From positions 171,988-235,987 of the forward strand of contig NZ_JAKKOT010000008.1 in NCBI RefSeq assembly GCF_021739025.1: a stretch of 64,000 nucleotides of DNA. Reading direction: 5' to 3'. The notes under the pieces are model-generated. The model saw nothing but the letters and a program-made list of their open reading frames with translations. It ran no database searches and had not been told where the DNA came from. Origin of the DNA: Gordonia liuliyuniae. Lineage in GTDB: Bacteria; Actinomycetota; Actinomycetes; Mycobacteriales; Mycobacteriaceae. This document shows positions 28,587 to 40,512 of the stretch, one piece after another. Each line of letters begins with the position of its first letter. Position 1 is the stretch's first letter. A program made the translations under genes and the position numbers.

Positions 28587-29851
28587 CCATCGACCGACTG
28601 TACGAGAACGACATCGCGCAGAGCCGCGACCTCGACGACAGGGGTTCGGCCGTCGACCCCGCGAGGTGGCCGGATGTCGCCGCCCGCCCGGAATCGGTGA
28701 CGGCGCGAATTCGCGGTCGGGCCGCCGAAGCATTGTTCCGGCGCGCGACGGCCGGCCTTCCGCCGGACGCTCCGCGAATGATCGTCCACGATGAAGACGC
28801 ACTGTTCCGGCGAGTCGGGACGGCGGGGCTCATCGGTTTCGGCGAATCGTATATGGCGGGGGAGTGGACGGCAGACGACCTGGTCGCGACTCTCACCCCG
28901 CTCGCACAGCGCATCGCCGACATCGTGCCTGCGGCGTTGCAGCGGCTCCGTCCGATCATCCTGCCGAGCCATCCGCGCGACGAGGAGAATTCGCTGGCCA
29001 ACACGCGATCGAACATCTCGCGTCACTACGACCTGTCCAACGACCTCTTCGCATCGTTTCTCGATGAGACCATGACCTATTCGAGTGCGTATTTCGGATC
29101 CGACGATGCGGCCGCGCATGCCGACTGGGACGATCTCGCCGATGCGCAGCGCGCCAAGATCGACCGGCTCCTCGATCAGGCAGGCGTCGAGTCGGGCACT
29201 CGGCTGCTGGAGATCGGGACCGGCTGGGGCGAGCTCGCGGTCCGCGCGGCGGAGCGGGGAGCCGTAGTCCGGAGCATCACGCTCTCGCACGAGCAGCAGG
29301 CGGCGGCACGACGACGCGCGACCTCCGCAGGCCTCGCCGACCGCATCCGGGTCGATCTCGCCGACTACCGCAGCGTCGACGGTGACTACGACGCCGTGGT
29401 CTCCGTCGAGATGGTCGAAGCCGTCGGACGCGACTACTGGGGCGACTACTTCGCCACGATCAACCGGGTCCTCGCACCGGGCGGGCGGGCCGCGATCCAG
29501 GCGATCACCATGCCGCACGACCGGGTGCTGGCCTCGACCGGCACCTACACCTGGGTGCACAAATACATCTTCCCCGGCGGTCAGATCCCGTCCGAGCAGG
29601 CGCTTCGCCACGCGGCGGCGTTGTCCGGCCTCACGCCGACATACGCCGAATCGTTCGGCCTGCACTATGCGAAGACTCTCGAACTCTGGCGCGAACGCTT
29701 CAGCGCACACCGGGATCGGGTGGCAGAACTGGGATTCGACGACACGTTCGTCCGGATGTGGACGTTCTACCTCGCCTACTCCGAGGCGGGCTTCGCCTCG
29801 CGGTACCTCGACGTCTGCCACCTCGTCTACACGAAGGGCGCAGGCCGATGA
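28583..29851 (+). CDS. ufaA1: Cyclopropane-fatty-acyl-phospholipid synthase family methyltransferase (UfaA1-like)
   Basis: A 422-aa SAM-dependent methyltransferase. ISRHYDLSNDLFASFLDETMTYSSAYF (about 138-164) is the family signature, LLEIGTGWGELAVRAAERGA is the SAM-binding loop, and SVEMVEAVGRDYWGDYF and TWVHKYIFPGGQIPS follow. UfaA1 relatives methylate or cyclopropanate an acyl-chain double bond, and in mycobacteria UfaA1 has been linked to tuberculostearic acid formation. Start ATG 28583 is coupled to the DUF1365 stop. The operon position matches Rv0447c. Confidence 0.9.
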   Translation: MTIDRLYENDIAQSRDLDDRGSAVDPARWPDVAARPESVTARIRGRAAEALFRRATAGLPPDAPRMIVHDEDALFRRVGTAGLIGFGESYMAGEWTADDLVATLTPLAQRIADIVPAALQRLRPIILPSHPRDEENSLANTRSNISRHYDLSNDLFASFLDETMTYSSAYFGSDDAAAHADWDDLADAQRAKIDRLLDQAGVESGTRLLEIGTGWGELAVRAAERGAVVRSITLSHEQQAAARRRATSAGLADRIRVDLADYRSVDGDYDAVVSVEMVEAVGRDYWGDYFATINRVLAPGGRAAIQAITMPHDRVLASTGTYTWVHKYIFPGGQIPSEQALRHAAALSGLTPTYAESFGLHYAKTLELWRERFSAHRDRVAELGFDDTFVRMWTFYLAYSEAGFASRYLDVCHLVYTKGAGR

Positions 29852-30642
29852 CGGGCATCTCGGGAGCAGTGACGGTCCTCGCGGTATGCGCGGTGTGGAT
29901 CGTCGTCCTGCAGGGCGCCGCGTTCGCCGTCGGCCACCGCATCCGGCGATACAACGTCGTCGACGTTATCTGGGGTCTCGGCTTCGTCGGCATCGGCGTC
30001 GTTGCGCTCGTGCTCGGCGGCGGCGACCTCACACGCCGTATCGTGCTCGCCGTCGTAGTCGCCGTATGGGGTCTGCGCCTGTCCTGGCATATGCACGTCA
30101 AAACGCGCGGCCACGGCGAGGATCCTCGCTACGTCGACTACCTGGGACAGGACCCGACGGTGGGTACGGTCATCGGGAAGGTCTTCGCGACCCAGGGGGC
30201 CTCCCAACTCTGGGTCGGCCTGCCGATCGTGGTCTCCGCGGTGTGCGGGGCGACGACTGGACCGGGCTGGATTCTCCTCGTAGTCGGTGTAGCGGCGGCC
30301 CTCGTCGGATTCTCTTTCGAAGCGATCGGCGACGCCCAACTGCGTGCGTACAAGGCCGACCCCGACCGGGGTCCGATCATGGATCGGGGGCTGTGGGGGT
30401 GGACGCGCCACCCGAACTACTTCGGCGATGCCTGCCTGTGGTGGGGGCTGTGGCTCATCGCCGCATCGGGAGGGCTGCCCGCAGTCCTGACCGTGCTGTC
30501 ACCGGTCGCGATGACCTACTTCATCGTCTACGCGACCGGGGCACGCCGTCTCGAAGCGGCGATGGCCGACAGACCCGGATACGCCGACTACTGTGCGCGA
30601 ACCTCCTATTTCCTGCCGCGTCCACCGCGCCGGAGCCCCTGA
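29848..30642 (+). CDS. DUF1295 membrane protein (steroid reductase/isoprenylcysteine methyltransferase fold; Rv0446c-like)
   Basis: A 264-aa integral membrane protein with about six hydrophobic helices and no signal peptide. The C-terminal GLWGWTRHPNYFGDACLWWGLWL is the DUF1295/ICMT-like signature, in which the His-Pro-Asn-Tyr stretch binds NADPH in steroid-reductase relatives. It may reduce or modify the lipid product of the operon. ATG 29848 overlaps the ufaA1 stop. A 105-bp gap separates it from the chosen sigK start. Confidence 0.85.
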   Translation: MTGISGAVTVLAVCAVWIVVLQGAAFAVGHRIRRYNVVDVIWGLGFVGIGVVALVLGGGDLTRRIVLAVVVAVWGLRLSWHMHVKTRGHGEDPRYVDYLGQDPTVGTVIGKVFATQGASQLWVGLPIVVSAVCGATTGPGWILLVVGVAAALVGFSFEAIGDAQLRAYKADPDRGPIMDRGLWGWTRHPNYFGDACLWWGLWLIAASGGLPAVLTVLSPVAMTYFIVYATGARRLEAAMADRPGYADYCARTSYFLPRPPRRSP

Positions 30643-30747
30643 TGGAGTCGATCCGCCATGACGGCCTTCGCTGAGACTCCCATCGGGCGCACCCGACCGA
30701 CGGCATCGAGGGCTAAGCTGTTGTCCGATGAGACCTGGAGATCTGCA

Positions 30748-31311
30748 GTGACGCGTTCCGCGGCGACCGATACCGGTCTGGACGCCCTGATAGAGGCGAG
30801 TGCAGCGGGCGAGATGGACGCCTTCGCCGAACTGTACGACCAGACCAGTGCGCGCATCTACGGCATGGTGCTGCGCGTGCTGCGCGATCCCGGATACAGC
30901 GAAGAGGTCACTCAGGAGGTGTACCTGCAGGTCTGGCGGGGCGCAGAGAAGTATCGCCGCACCGACGGGTCACCGATCGCGTGGCTGCTCGCGATAGCTC
31001 ACCGACGCGCCGTCGACCGGGTGCGATCGGAGTCGTCGGCATCGCGCCGCGATTCCTATTACGGCGCAAAGCAACTCGTCGAACTCGGTGATGAGGTCGG
31101 CGATACGGTCCAGATGCGCGAACAGGGCCGCCGCGTACGACGATGCCTGGGCGGTCTCAGTGAACTGCAGTCGCAGGCAATCGGACTCGCCTACTACCAA
31201 GGGCTGTCGTATCGAGAGGTGTCCGACGCGCTGGCGGTCGGACTGCCGACGGTGAAGAGCCGGATCCGCGACGGATTGAAGAAGCTGAGGGGGTGTTTGG
31301 AAAGTGAGTGA
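30748..31311 (+). CDS. sigK: ECF sigma factor SigK
   Basis: A 187-aa ECF sigma factor. Region 2 is FAELYDQTSARIYGMVLRVLRDPGYSEEVTQEVYLQVWR (about 26-64). Region 4 is LSELQSQAIGLAYYQGLSYREVSDALAVGLPTVKSRIRDGLKKL. From GTG 30748 (GGAG at 30737-30740) the length is 187 aa, the same as M. tuberculosis SigK. Cysteines fall at 133 and 183, the pair reported to form its redox-sensing disulfide. The frame is also open to an upstream ATG at 30658, judged less likely. It directs the CCATCC/CCGAAT promoters nearby and is held by RskA, encoded with an 8-bp overlap. Confidence 0.92.
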   Translation: MTRSAATDTGLDALIEASAAGEMDAFAELYDQTSARIYGMVLRVLRDPGYSEEVTQEVYLQVWRGAEKYRRTDGSPIAWLLAIAHRRAVDRVRSESSASRRDSYYGAKQLVELGDEVGDTVQMREQGRRVRRCLGGLSELQSQAIGLAYYQGLSYREVSDALAVGLPTVKSRIRDGLKKLRGCLESE

Positions 31312-32047
31312 CGATATGAGCGGTGCTGGGGAGACCGGCCACGTGGACGCTGACGATCTACTCGATCTCGCACCGCTGGTTGCGCTCGATGCACTCTCCG
31401 AGTCCGAACACGCGAGTGTCGAGAAGCGTGTCCAGCGCGCCGATGCGATGACTCGTCGCGCCTTCGACGTCGAAGTCGCCGCCGTCCGTGACACGTTGGC
31501 CGACTTCGGCGAACTCACCGAACAGGCGCCGCGCGCGGGCCTGCGCGACGAACTGCTCGCGGCCGCCGAGCGCGATCAGCTCGCCGACCGACGGCGGGCG
31601 AGCCGGATCCGGTGGGGCGCCGTCGCGGCAGCGGTCGCGGCCGTCATCGCCGTGGGCGGCGGCGTGGTCGGCTACGCGATGTCCGGTCGAGACGAACCTG
31701 CCCAGACGACGGCCGAACGCGTCTTCGAGGCGACAGACGTGCGCACCGTGAGCGGCGAACTGGCGAAGGGGCGAGCGTCGGTGACGTTCTCACCGTCGGC
31801 GGGTGCGGGCGTCCTCGTCATGAACGACGTCACCCCGCCGGACGCGGGCAAGGTCTATCAGCTGTGGCTGGTAGGGCCGGACGAAACCCGCCTGGGCGGA
31901 GTGATGGCTCCGGACGACGTCGCTCCGTCGACGACGGTGGTTCTCGACGATCTCGGCGATGCGACGGCGATGGCGTTCACCGTCGGTGACATGGCGACGC
32001 CCGAACTGCGTATCGGGCCGACTGTCTCCGAGATGTCGCTCGGTTAG
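31304..32047 (+). CDS. rskA: Anti-sigma-K factor RskA
   Basis: A 247-aa single-pass membrane anti-sigma factor. The cytoplasmic N-terminal domain (about 1-95, LLDLAPLVALDALSESEHASVEKRV) binds SigK. One transmembrane helix lies at about 104-126 (GAVAAAVAAVIAVGGGVVGYAM). The extracytoplasmic RskA domain follows (DVTPPDAGKVYQLWLVGPD). No zinc-binding HxxxCxxC motif is present, typical of RskA. GTG 31304 overlaps sigK, and ATG 31316 is an alternative start. Its stop overlaps the stop of the convergent MFS gene. Confidence 0.9.
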   Translation: MSDDMSGAGETGHVDADDLLDLAPLVALDALSESEHASVEKRVQRADAMTRRAFDVEVAAVRDTLADFGELTEQAPRAGLRDELLAAAERDQLADRRRASRIRWGAVAAAVAAVIAVGGGVVGYAMSGRDEPAQTTAERVFEATDVRTVSGELAKGRASVTFSPSAGAGVLVMNDVTPPDAGKVYQLWLVGPDETRLGGVMAPDDVAPSTTVVLDDLGDATAMAFTVGDMATPELRIGPTVSEMSLG

Positions 32048-33315
32048 CGTCCCGCCGCCTGGTCCTCGAGGTAGCGCGGCTTGCAGATGACCCACGCCCC
32101 GCACAACATCACGAGGACCATGCCGACGACGAGTAGGAACGGGACGCCCCAGCCGTGTGTCACATCGTGCAGCACGCCGAACAGCAACGGGCCCGCGCAG
32201 GCGAGCAGATAGCCGACGCCCTGCGCGAAACCCGACAGCGACGCGGACGCGGCGCTCGTCCGCGTCCGCACGTTGATGAGGGTCAACGCCATCGGGAATG
32301 TCGTCGGGCCGAGACCGCAGAGAAGAGCCCACACCAACGGAGCCGACAGCGGGGCCCACATGAGTCCCGCGAAACCCGCGAACCAGCACGCCGCGAACAG
32401 CACGGTGAAACCGAACGGGTTGGCGAACCGCGTCGACAACGTCGGTGCGACGAATGTGGCGGCCAGGCCGACACCGGAGAACACGGCGACGGCCGTGCCG
32501 CCGAGCGACTCGCTGCCGCCGGCATCGGTGATGATCTTCGGCATCCACGTGAACATCGCGTATGTGCCTGCTGACGTCATGCCGAACATGAACGTCATGC
32601 CCCACGCCATCGGGCTGCGCCACATCGAGATCGTGGCGTCTGGAACCGGGGGCGCCGACTCGTCGACGACGGCCGCGTCTCGTCGGCCCGCGACTTCGCG
32701 TCGGGCGGCCGCGCGTCGTTCGCGGACCACCCACAGCCACGGGCCGAGCGCAGCGAGCGGGACGAGCGCCCACACGCCGAGTGAGAACCGCCAGTCGACC
32801 GCGTCGGCCAACGGGATCGCGACCGCGGCCGGGATCACGGTCCCCGCCTGCACGAAGATGATGTATGCCGTGCTGATCGGGGCGATCCGGTCGGCGAAGT
32901 AGCGCTTCACCAGCGGCGGGATCAGGATGTTTCCGATACCCATGCCGAACAGGGCGACACACGAGAGGACGACCAGCACGGCGACGTTCTGGCTCAGCGA
33001 CCGTGCTGCGATGCCGACACCGGTGATGACGACGGCGGCGAGCATCACCTGTTCGATGCCGAACCGGCGCCCCAGTCCCGGCGAGACGATCCCCGCGACG
33101 CCGAACGCGAGCGTCGGCAGCATGCCGAGCAACCCGCTGACTGCGGTGCCGAATCCGACGTCCTCGGAGACGCGTTCGAGCAGAGGAGTCAGCGAGGTGA
33201 CCGCGGTGCGCAGCGAGAACGCGAACACGACGATCGCGAGAAGGACGATGATCCGACCTCGCAGACTTCCCGATCCGTATCGTTCGAACGTCTGAGTCTG
33301 CGGCATGGTCGTCAC
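32044..33315 (-). CDS. MFS transporter, CynX/NimT-like
   Basis: A 423-aa protein with about twelve hydrophobic segments, of the cyanate/2-nitroimidazole transporter branch (LRTAVTSLTPLLERVSEDVG, GIGNILIPPLVKRYF, SGFAQGVGYLLACAGPLLFG). The substrate cannot be told from sequence. Start GTG 33315 or ATG 33306. It is divergent from the str operon and tail-to-tail with rskA by 4 bp. A cytoplasmic loop near residues 205-225 is Arg/Ala-rich. Confidence 0.85.
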   Translation of the reverse strand: MTTMPQTQTFERYGSGSLRGRIIVLLAIVVFAFSLRTAVTSLTPLLERVSEDVGFGTAVSGLLGMLPTLAFGVAGIVSPGLGRRFGIEQVMLAAVVITGVGIAARSLSQNVAVLVVLSCVALFGMGIGNILIPPLVKRYFADRIAPISTAYIIFVQAGTVIPAAVAIPLADAVDWRFSLGVWALVPLAALGPWLWVVRERRAAARREVAGRRDAAVVDESAPPVPDATISMWRSPMAWGMTFMFGMTSAGTYAMFTWMPKIITDAGGSESLGGTAVAVFSGVGLAATFVAPTLSTRFANPFGFTVLFAACWFAGFAGLMWAPLSAPLVWALLCGLGPTTFPMALTLINVRTRTSAASASLSGFAQGVGYLLACAGPLLFGVLHDVTHGWGVPFLLVVGMVLVMLCGAWVICKPRYLEDQAAGR

Positions 33316-33460
33316 CGAACCAATGGTCGCAGCCGCCGTCGGGGCGACGCGAATTCTTTTGCGGTGCGACCGGTCACAGGCTGCCCCACAGCGTGACGGG
33401 ACATGCGTTGCGGGCGTTTCCGGCTGTTCGGACCGTGTTCAACCTCGCATGTCAATGATT

Positions 33461-33489
33461 TTGACCAGGGTAAACCGGGGCGGTAAAGT
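33461..33489 (+). promoter_or_regulatory. Strong sigma-70-type promoter of the str operon
   Basis: TTGACC (33461-33466), a 17-bp spacer, and TAAAGT (33484-33489) form a near-consensus housekeeping promoter about 285 bp before rpsL. Nothing else in the 33316-33774 gap looks like a gene. Confidence 0.7.
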
Positions 33490-33495
33490 ATTGCG

Positions 33496-33774
33496 TCGGC
33501 ACCTGCCCACGGTAGGTGCTGCCCGAATTCTCTTCCGAACCCGTTTCGGGGGAGGCGGGATCGCGAGCCGGATACGGCGTGGCTGACACGCCCGACCTCG
33601 GGGTGGCGATATTGCAGTTGACCGGCGCAGACGCGCCGGTGGGGCGAGTTGCGGACATCGTTCGGAGCGTATGCGGGTGCATGCCTGCGTGCGGACCGGA
33701 AGACGTGCCCGGAGCACTAACCGTGACGAGAAGAAGGACCGACGGGAGTCGGCCCACAAGGAGAAAAGAACTCA
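33496..33774 (+). other. Long untranslated leader of rpsL
   Basis: If transcription begins near 33496, the rpsL mRNA has a leader of about 280 nt. It opens with a hairpin (GCACCT at 33499, AGGTGC at 33514) and ends with the RBS AAGGAG before GTG 33775. The forward ORFs across it look like chance frames. A regulatory role (e.g. ribosomal-protein feedback) is possible but no known motif was recognised. Confidence 0.4.
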
Positions 33775-34146
33775 GTGCCAACTATTAACCAGCTGGTCCG
33801 CAAGGGCCGCAAGGACAAGGCGACGATCAAGAAGACCGCCGCCCTGAAGGGGAGCCCGCAGCGGCGCGGCGTGTGCACTCGCGTGTACACCACCACCCCC
33901 AAGAAGCCGAACTCCGCTCTTCGTAAGGTCGCCCGTGTGCGCCTGACGAGTGGCGTCGAGGTCACCGCCTACATTCCGGGTGAGGGCCACAACCTGCAGG
34001 AGCACTCGATGGTGCTCGTTCGCGGCGGACGTGTGAAGGACCTCCCCGGTGTTCGCTACCGCATCATCCGCGGCTCGCTCGACACCCAGGGTGTCAAGGA
34101 CCGCAAGCAGGCTCGTAGCCGTTACGGCGCCAAGAAGGGAAGCTGA
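33775..34146 (+). CDS. rpsL: 30S ribosomal protein S12
   Basis: A 123-aa S12 at the decoding centre of the 30S subunit. The full chain is present, with [28 protein letters not shown] and [12 protein letters not shown]. The lysines corresponding to positions 43 and 88, where streptomycin-resistance changes occur, are the sensitive-type residues. GTG 33775 follows the RBS AAGGAG. First gene of rpsL-rpsG-fusA-tuf. Confidence 0.98.
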   Translation: MPTINQLVRKGRKDKATIKKTAALKGSPQRRGVCTRVYTTTPKKPNSALRKVARVRLTSGVEVTAYIPGEGHNLQEHSMVLVRGGRVKDLPGVRYRIIRGSLDTQGVKDRKQARSRYGAKKGS

Positions 34147-34151
34147 TCTAG

Positions 34152-34622
34152 ATGCCACGTAAAGGACCCGCTCCCAAGCGCCCGCTGATCAACGACCCGG
34201 TCTACGGTTCGCCCCTGGTCACGCAGCTCGTCAACAAGATCCTGCTGGACGGCAAGAAGTCGACCGCCGAGCGGATCGTCTACCAGGCTCTCGAGCAGGC
34301 TCGTGAGAAGACCGGCACCGACCCCGTCGTCACGCTCAAGCGTGCACTCGACAACGTCAAGCCGACCCTCGAGGTCAAGAGCCGCCGCGTCGGTGGTGCC
34401 ACCTACCAGGTGCCGATCGAGGTCAAGCCGGGCCGCGCCAACACGTTGGCTCTCCGCTGGCTCGTCACGTTCAGCCGTCAGCGTCGTGAGAAGACGATGG
34501 TCGAGCGTCTCGCCAACGAGCTGCTCGACGCGTCGAACGGTCTCGGAGCTTCGGTGAAGCGCCGCGAAGACACCCACAAGATGGCTGAAGCCAACCGGGC
34601 GTTCGCGCACTACCGCTGGTGA
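34152..34622 (+). CDS. rpsG: 30S ribosomal protein S7
   Basis: A 156-aa S7, the primary 16S rRNA 3'-domain binder that nucleates assembly of the 30S head. [31 protein letters not shown] and [14 protein letters not shown] are diagnostic, and the length is standard. It begins five bases after rpsL, so the two are co-transcribed and probably coupled. Confidence 0.98.
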   Translation: MPRKGPAPKRPLINDPVYGSPLVTQLVNKILLDGKKSTAERIVYQALEQAREKTGTDPVVTLKRALDNVKPTLEVKSRRVGGATYQVPIEVKPGRANTLALRWLVTFSRQRREKTMVERLANELLDASNGLGASVKRREDTHKMAEANRAFAHYRW

Positions 34623-34633
34623 CAACCGCCGGA

Positions 34634-34660
34634 CGCGGATCGGGTCACCCCCGATCCGCG
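34634..34660 (+). terminator. Hairpin between rpsG and fusA
   Basis: CGCGGATCGGG pairs with CCCGATCCGCG around a 5-nt loop twelve bases after the rpsG stop. It may attenuate or process the str transcript. There is no T-tail. Confidence 0.5.
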
Positions 34661-34738
34661 TTCATCGGCCCTTTGCCCTCGGGCGGATGGTCGTCGAAGA
34701 ACCAATTCCAACCTCTAGCGAAAATGCGAGGCGAATAA

Positions 34739-36844
<2,106 letters not shown>

Positions 36845-36904
36845 AACCGCTCGCCGTCTTGGCGGAACCCATTGGCGGACCACGCCAGCGTGGACAAACC
36901 AATA

Positions 36905-36936
36905 CCCCGATCGGCGGCTCCCGCCGTCGATCGGGG
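36905..36936 (+). terminator. Hairpin between fusA and tuf
   Basis: CCCCGATCGGCGG pairs with CCGCCGTCGATCGGGG around a three-base loop with one bulge. This strong stem may separate fusA and tuf transcription units. The rest of the 203-bp gap may carry a tuf promoter, but no convincing -35/-10 pair was seen. Confidence 0.5.
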
Positions 36937-37047
36937 ACCATGTAAGAAGCCTCCCCGTAGTGGTACAGATGAGTATCGGTACAGGGAACCCATACACCGT
37001 CGACCGGGAACCACCCGGTGGCGCAGAGAAGTCCAGGAGGACATCAA

Positions 37048-38225
<1,178 letters not shown>

Positions 38226-38238
<13 letters not shown>

Positions 38239-38407
38239 TGACCACCCGCCGGGCGCAGTAGCGGAAGTGATTTTTGCGGTGCCCGGCGGGACATCACGGA
38301 TCATCAAGTGATGACCACCCGCCGGGCGCAGTAGCGGAAGTGATTTTTGCGGTGCCCGGCGGGACATCACGGATCATCAAGTGATGACCACCCGCCGGGC
38401 GCAGTAG
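38226..38407 (+). repeat. 73-bp tandem repeat duplicating the tuf 3' end (about 2.5 copies)
   Basis: The segment from GATCATCAAGTGATGACC recurs at 38226, 38299 and 38372, a period of exactly 73 bp. The second copy is full-length and, as far as can be read, identical. The third stops after 38407. Each unit holds the last codons and stop of tuf plus CCCGCCGGGC and GCCCGGCGGG, which can pair as a 10-bp stem around about 25 nt. The array therefore repeats the stop codon and a 3' hairpin. The remaining bases to 38710 hold the terminator at 38434 and nothing else recognisable. Confidence 0.92.
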
Positions 38408-38433
38408 ACCCGCTGACCTCGCATCGAGGTCTG

Positions 38434-38471
38434 AAAGAGCCCCGCTCCGATTCGTCGGAGCGGGGCTCTTT
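38434..38471 (+). terminator. Rho-independent terminator of the str operon
   Basis: AAAGAGCCCCGCTCCGA is inverted after TTCG (a stable tetraloop) into TCGGAGCGGGGCTCTTT. The 17-bp perfect stem ends in T's. This is the clearest intrinsic terminator in the window. Confidence 0.9.
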
Positions 38472-38710
38472 CGCGTGTCGAGCGACGCCCCGTACGAGCA
38501 GGGCCAATCGGCGGGTCAAGGCCGACGTCGCGCTCCTCGACATCGCCGCCCAGGTGGACTCGGTCGTGTATCCGACGGCGACGCCGGAGGATCTGGCGTC
38601 GACCGCGGAACTTCGCGATGCTCCTCGGAAGCACGGTGTTCGAACGAGTTCTTCGAGAACTGAGGTTCCCGGAGCGCGGCGCCGCATCGGCCGACATTAG
38701 TCTGGACGTC

Positions 38711-39463
38711 ATGGTGTCTCAACGTCGCACGCTGACGCGTGCCGGGCTGTCGTTGTCGATCCAGGTGTCGGGGCCGCTCGACCCGGCCAGTGTCCCGGTG
38801 GTCCTGGTCCACGGCATGGGCGGCGATCGTACGACGTGGCGTCCGCTGGCGAGCAAGCTCCGCAAGGCCGGTCGGACGGTGGTCAGTTTCGACATGCGTG
38901 GCCATGGGCGGACCGGGCCCGCAGAGTCGTATCTCCTCGACGACTTCCGTGACGACCTCTCCGCCGTCGTCGATGACCTCGGTGCCGAGCGCGTCGACCT
39001 CGTCGGACACTCGCTGGGTGCCCACACGGCACTCCGGTTCGCCATCTCGGCACCCCAACGCGCCCGCCGGATCGTGCTCGAAGAGGTTCCGCCGATCCCG
39101 CGCGATGCCGCCGATCTCGCCGAGGAGGTCACCCCGTCCGCGACGTTGGTGGAGCGGATCCGGGGGATAGGGTCGCTCGTCGCCAACCCTGGACCATTTC
39201 TACGGTTCGACCGTGCTCTGGGTGATCCGGTGATGTCGGCGTTTGCCATCGCCGAGCCCGCGTGGTGGTGCAGTCTTCAGCAGGTCACGGCACCGACACT
39301 TGTCGTGTCGGGTGGACGACGCAGCTTCCTGCCGCCGAGGCATCTGCGCGACCTTGCCTACGCGCTGCCGTCAGGCGATTTCCTGACGATCGAGGCGGGC
39401 CACAGCGTGCACCGCGATCGGCGCGACGAGTTCACCGAGGTGGTTCTCGCTCACCTGTCGTGA
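38711..39463 (+). CDS. Alpha/beta hydrolase
   Basis: A 250-aa alpha/beta-hydrolase. The oxyanion strand is VVLVHGMGGDRTTW, the nucleophile elbow is LVGHSLGAHTA (Ser near residue 102), and a late Asp/His pair is supplied by VVSGGRRSFLPPRH and EAGHSVHRDRRDEF. No signal peptide. ATG 38711 was chosen because TAGTCT ends seven bases before it, which suits a leaderless promoter. An open frame continues upstream but resembles chance sequence. Substrate unknown. Confidence 0.8.
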   Translation: MVSQRRTLTRAGLSLSIQVSGPLDPASVPVVLVHGMGGDRTTWRPLASKLRKAGRTVVSFDMRGHGRTGPAESYLLDDFRDDLSAVVDDLGAERVDLVGHSLGAHTALRFAISAPQRARRIVLEEVPPIPRDAADLAEEVTPSATLVERIRGIGSLVANPGPFLRFDRALGDPVMSAFAIAEPAWWCSLQQVTAPTLVVSGGRRSFLPPRHLRDLAYALPSGDFLTIEAGHSVHRDRRDEFTEVVLAHLS

Positions 39464-39506
39464 GACGCCCCTGTTGTGACGAGTCCATTCGTGTGACGAT
39501 CGAGGA

Positions 39507-39968
39507 ATGAACTCTCTGATCGTCGTCGCGTCGAAGTCGCATGGAAACACTCGTCGGATCGCGGAGGCGATGGCGGAGACGCTCGACGCCCGGGTCGTCA
39601 CGCCCGACGAGGTGTACGACGCCGAGATCGACGCCGCTGATCTGATCGGGTGGGGTTCGGGAATCTACTGGATGTCGTTCGCTCCCGAACTGCGACGTCG
39701 CATCGAGCGGCTCGATGCGCGTGGCCGCGGCCGCGCCTTCGTCTTCTCCACGAGCGGGCTTCCCGAGACGCCGCTTCGTCGATACAGCCGAGCCCTGGTG
39801 GCGTCACTCGCTGGCCGCGGCTTCACTGTCGCCGACGATGTGTTCGCCTGTCGCGGCCTCGACACGATGGGGCCGCTCGCCCTGATCGGCGGGGTCAACA
39901 AGGGGGCGCCGACGACGAACGACCTGGCCGCCGCGCAAGCGTTCGCGCGGCGCGTCCGCGAGTCCTGA
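39507..39968 (+). CDS. Flavodoxin-family protein
   Basis: A 153-aa FMN-binding flavodoxin-like protein. The N-terminal phosphate loop is SKSHGNTRRIAEAM, a second loop is GWGSGIYWMSF, and FVFSTSGLPE follows. It could carry electrons for a nearby oxygenase such as MpaB or the P450, but no partner is proven. It lies 43 bp after the hydrolase and tail-to-tail with the VOC gene. Confidence 0.8.
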   Translation: MNSLIVVASKSHGNTRRIAEAMAETLDARVVTPDEVYDAEIDAADLIGWGSGIYWMSFAPELRRRIERLDARGRGRAFVFSTSGLPETPLRRYSRALVASLAGRGFTVADDVFACRGLDTMGPLALIGGVNKGAPTTNDLAAAQAFARRVRES

Positions 39969-39969
39969 T

Positions 39970-40377
39970 CTATCCATCGCTCGCGATCATCCAGGCGATG
40001 CCGAAACGGTCCGTGAACATGCCGAAGTAGGCGCCCCATGGCGCCTGGTCGAACGGCATCGTCACCGTCGCTCCGTCGGTCAGTCCGGCCCAGGCGCGCC
40101 GCAACTCGTCGACGTCGGAGCCGGACAACGACACCGAGATCCCGGTCGGAGCGGTGTACGGCATGACGCTGGGGGTGTCGGAGGCCATCAGGACGAGGTC
40201 GTCGTCGGTGGTGAGTTGTGCGTGCATCACCAGGGTGCGTTCGCTGGGGTCGGGGACCATGTCGGGGAAGTCTTCGAAAGTGCTGACGACGAGTTCTCCG
40301 CCGAGGACCTCGTGATAGAACTCCATCGCATCGCGGGCGTTGTTCCTGAATGAGATGTACGGATTGAGGTGCGCCAT
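39970..40377 (-). CDS. VOC-superfamily (PhnB-like) protein
   Basis: A 135-aa vicinal-oxygen-chelate fold protein of the PhnB/YjdN type (NPYISFRNNARDAMEFYHEVLGGEL; MPFDQAPWGAYFGMFTDRFGIAWMI). Members of this branch often bind small ligands or antibiotics, or have no known reaction. The ATG at 40377 follows a GGGAGAAG RBS on the minus strand. The upstream open frame was rejected. Confidence 0.8.
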   Translation of the reverse strand: MAHLNPYISFRNNARDAMEFYHEVLGGELVVSTFEDFPDMVPDPSERTLVMHAQLTTDDDLVLMASDTPSVMPYTAPTGISVSLSGSDVDELRRAWAGLTDGATVTMPFDQAPWGAYFGMFTDRFGIAWMIASDG

Positions 40378-40512
40378 GGACTCTTCTCCCTGTGAGGTCT
40401 GATCGGCCGGTGGTCGCCGATCCCGGTGTCCGCACATTCAGTGTTCACGCAGCCGTGCGGCGGCACAAGAGGCGTGCGTCGACGCGTACGGCGCCGTCGA
40501 CTGTGGCCGCGT

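Noticed and set aside
38347..38700. ORF across the tuf 3' repeats and terminator
   Set aside because: It includes repeat and terminator sequence, starts without an RBS, and has no recognisable domain.
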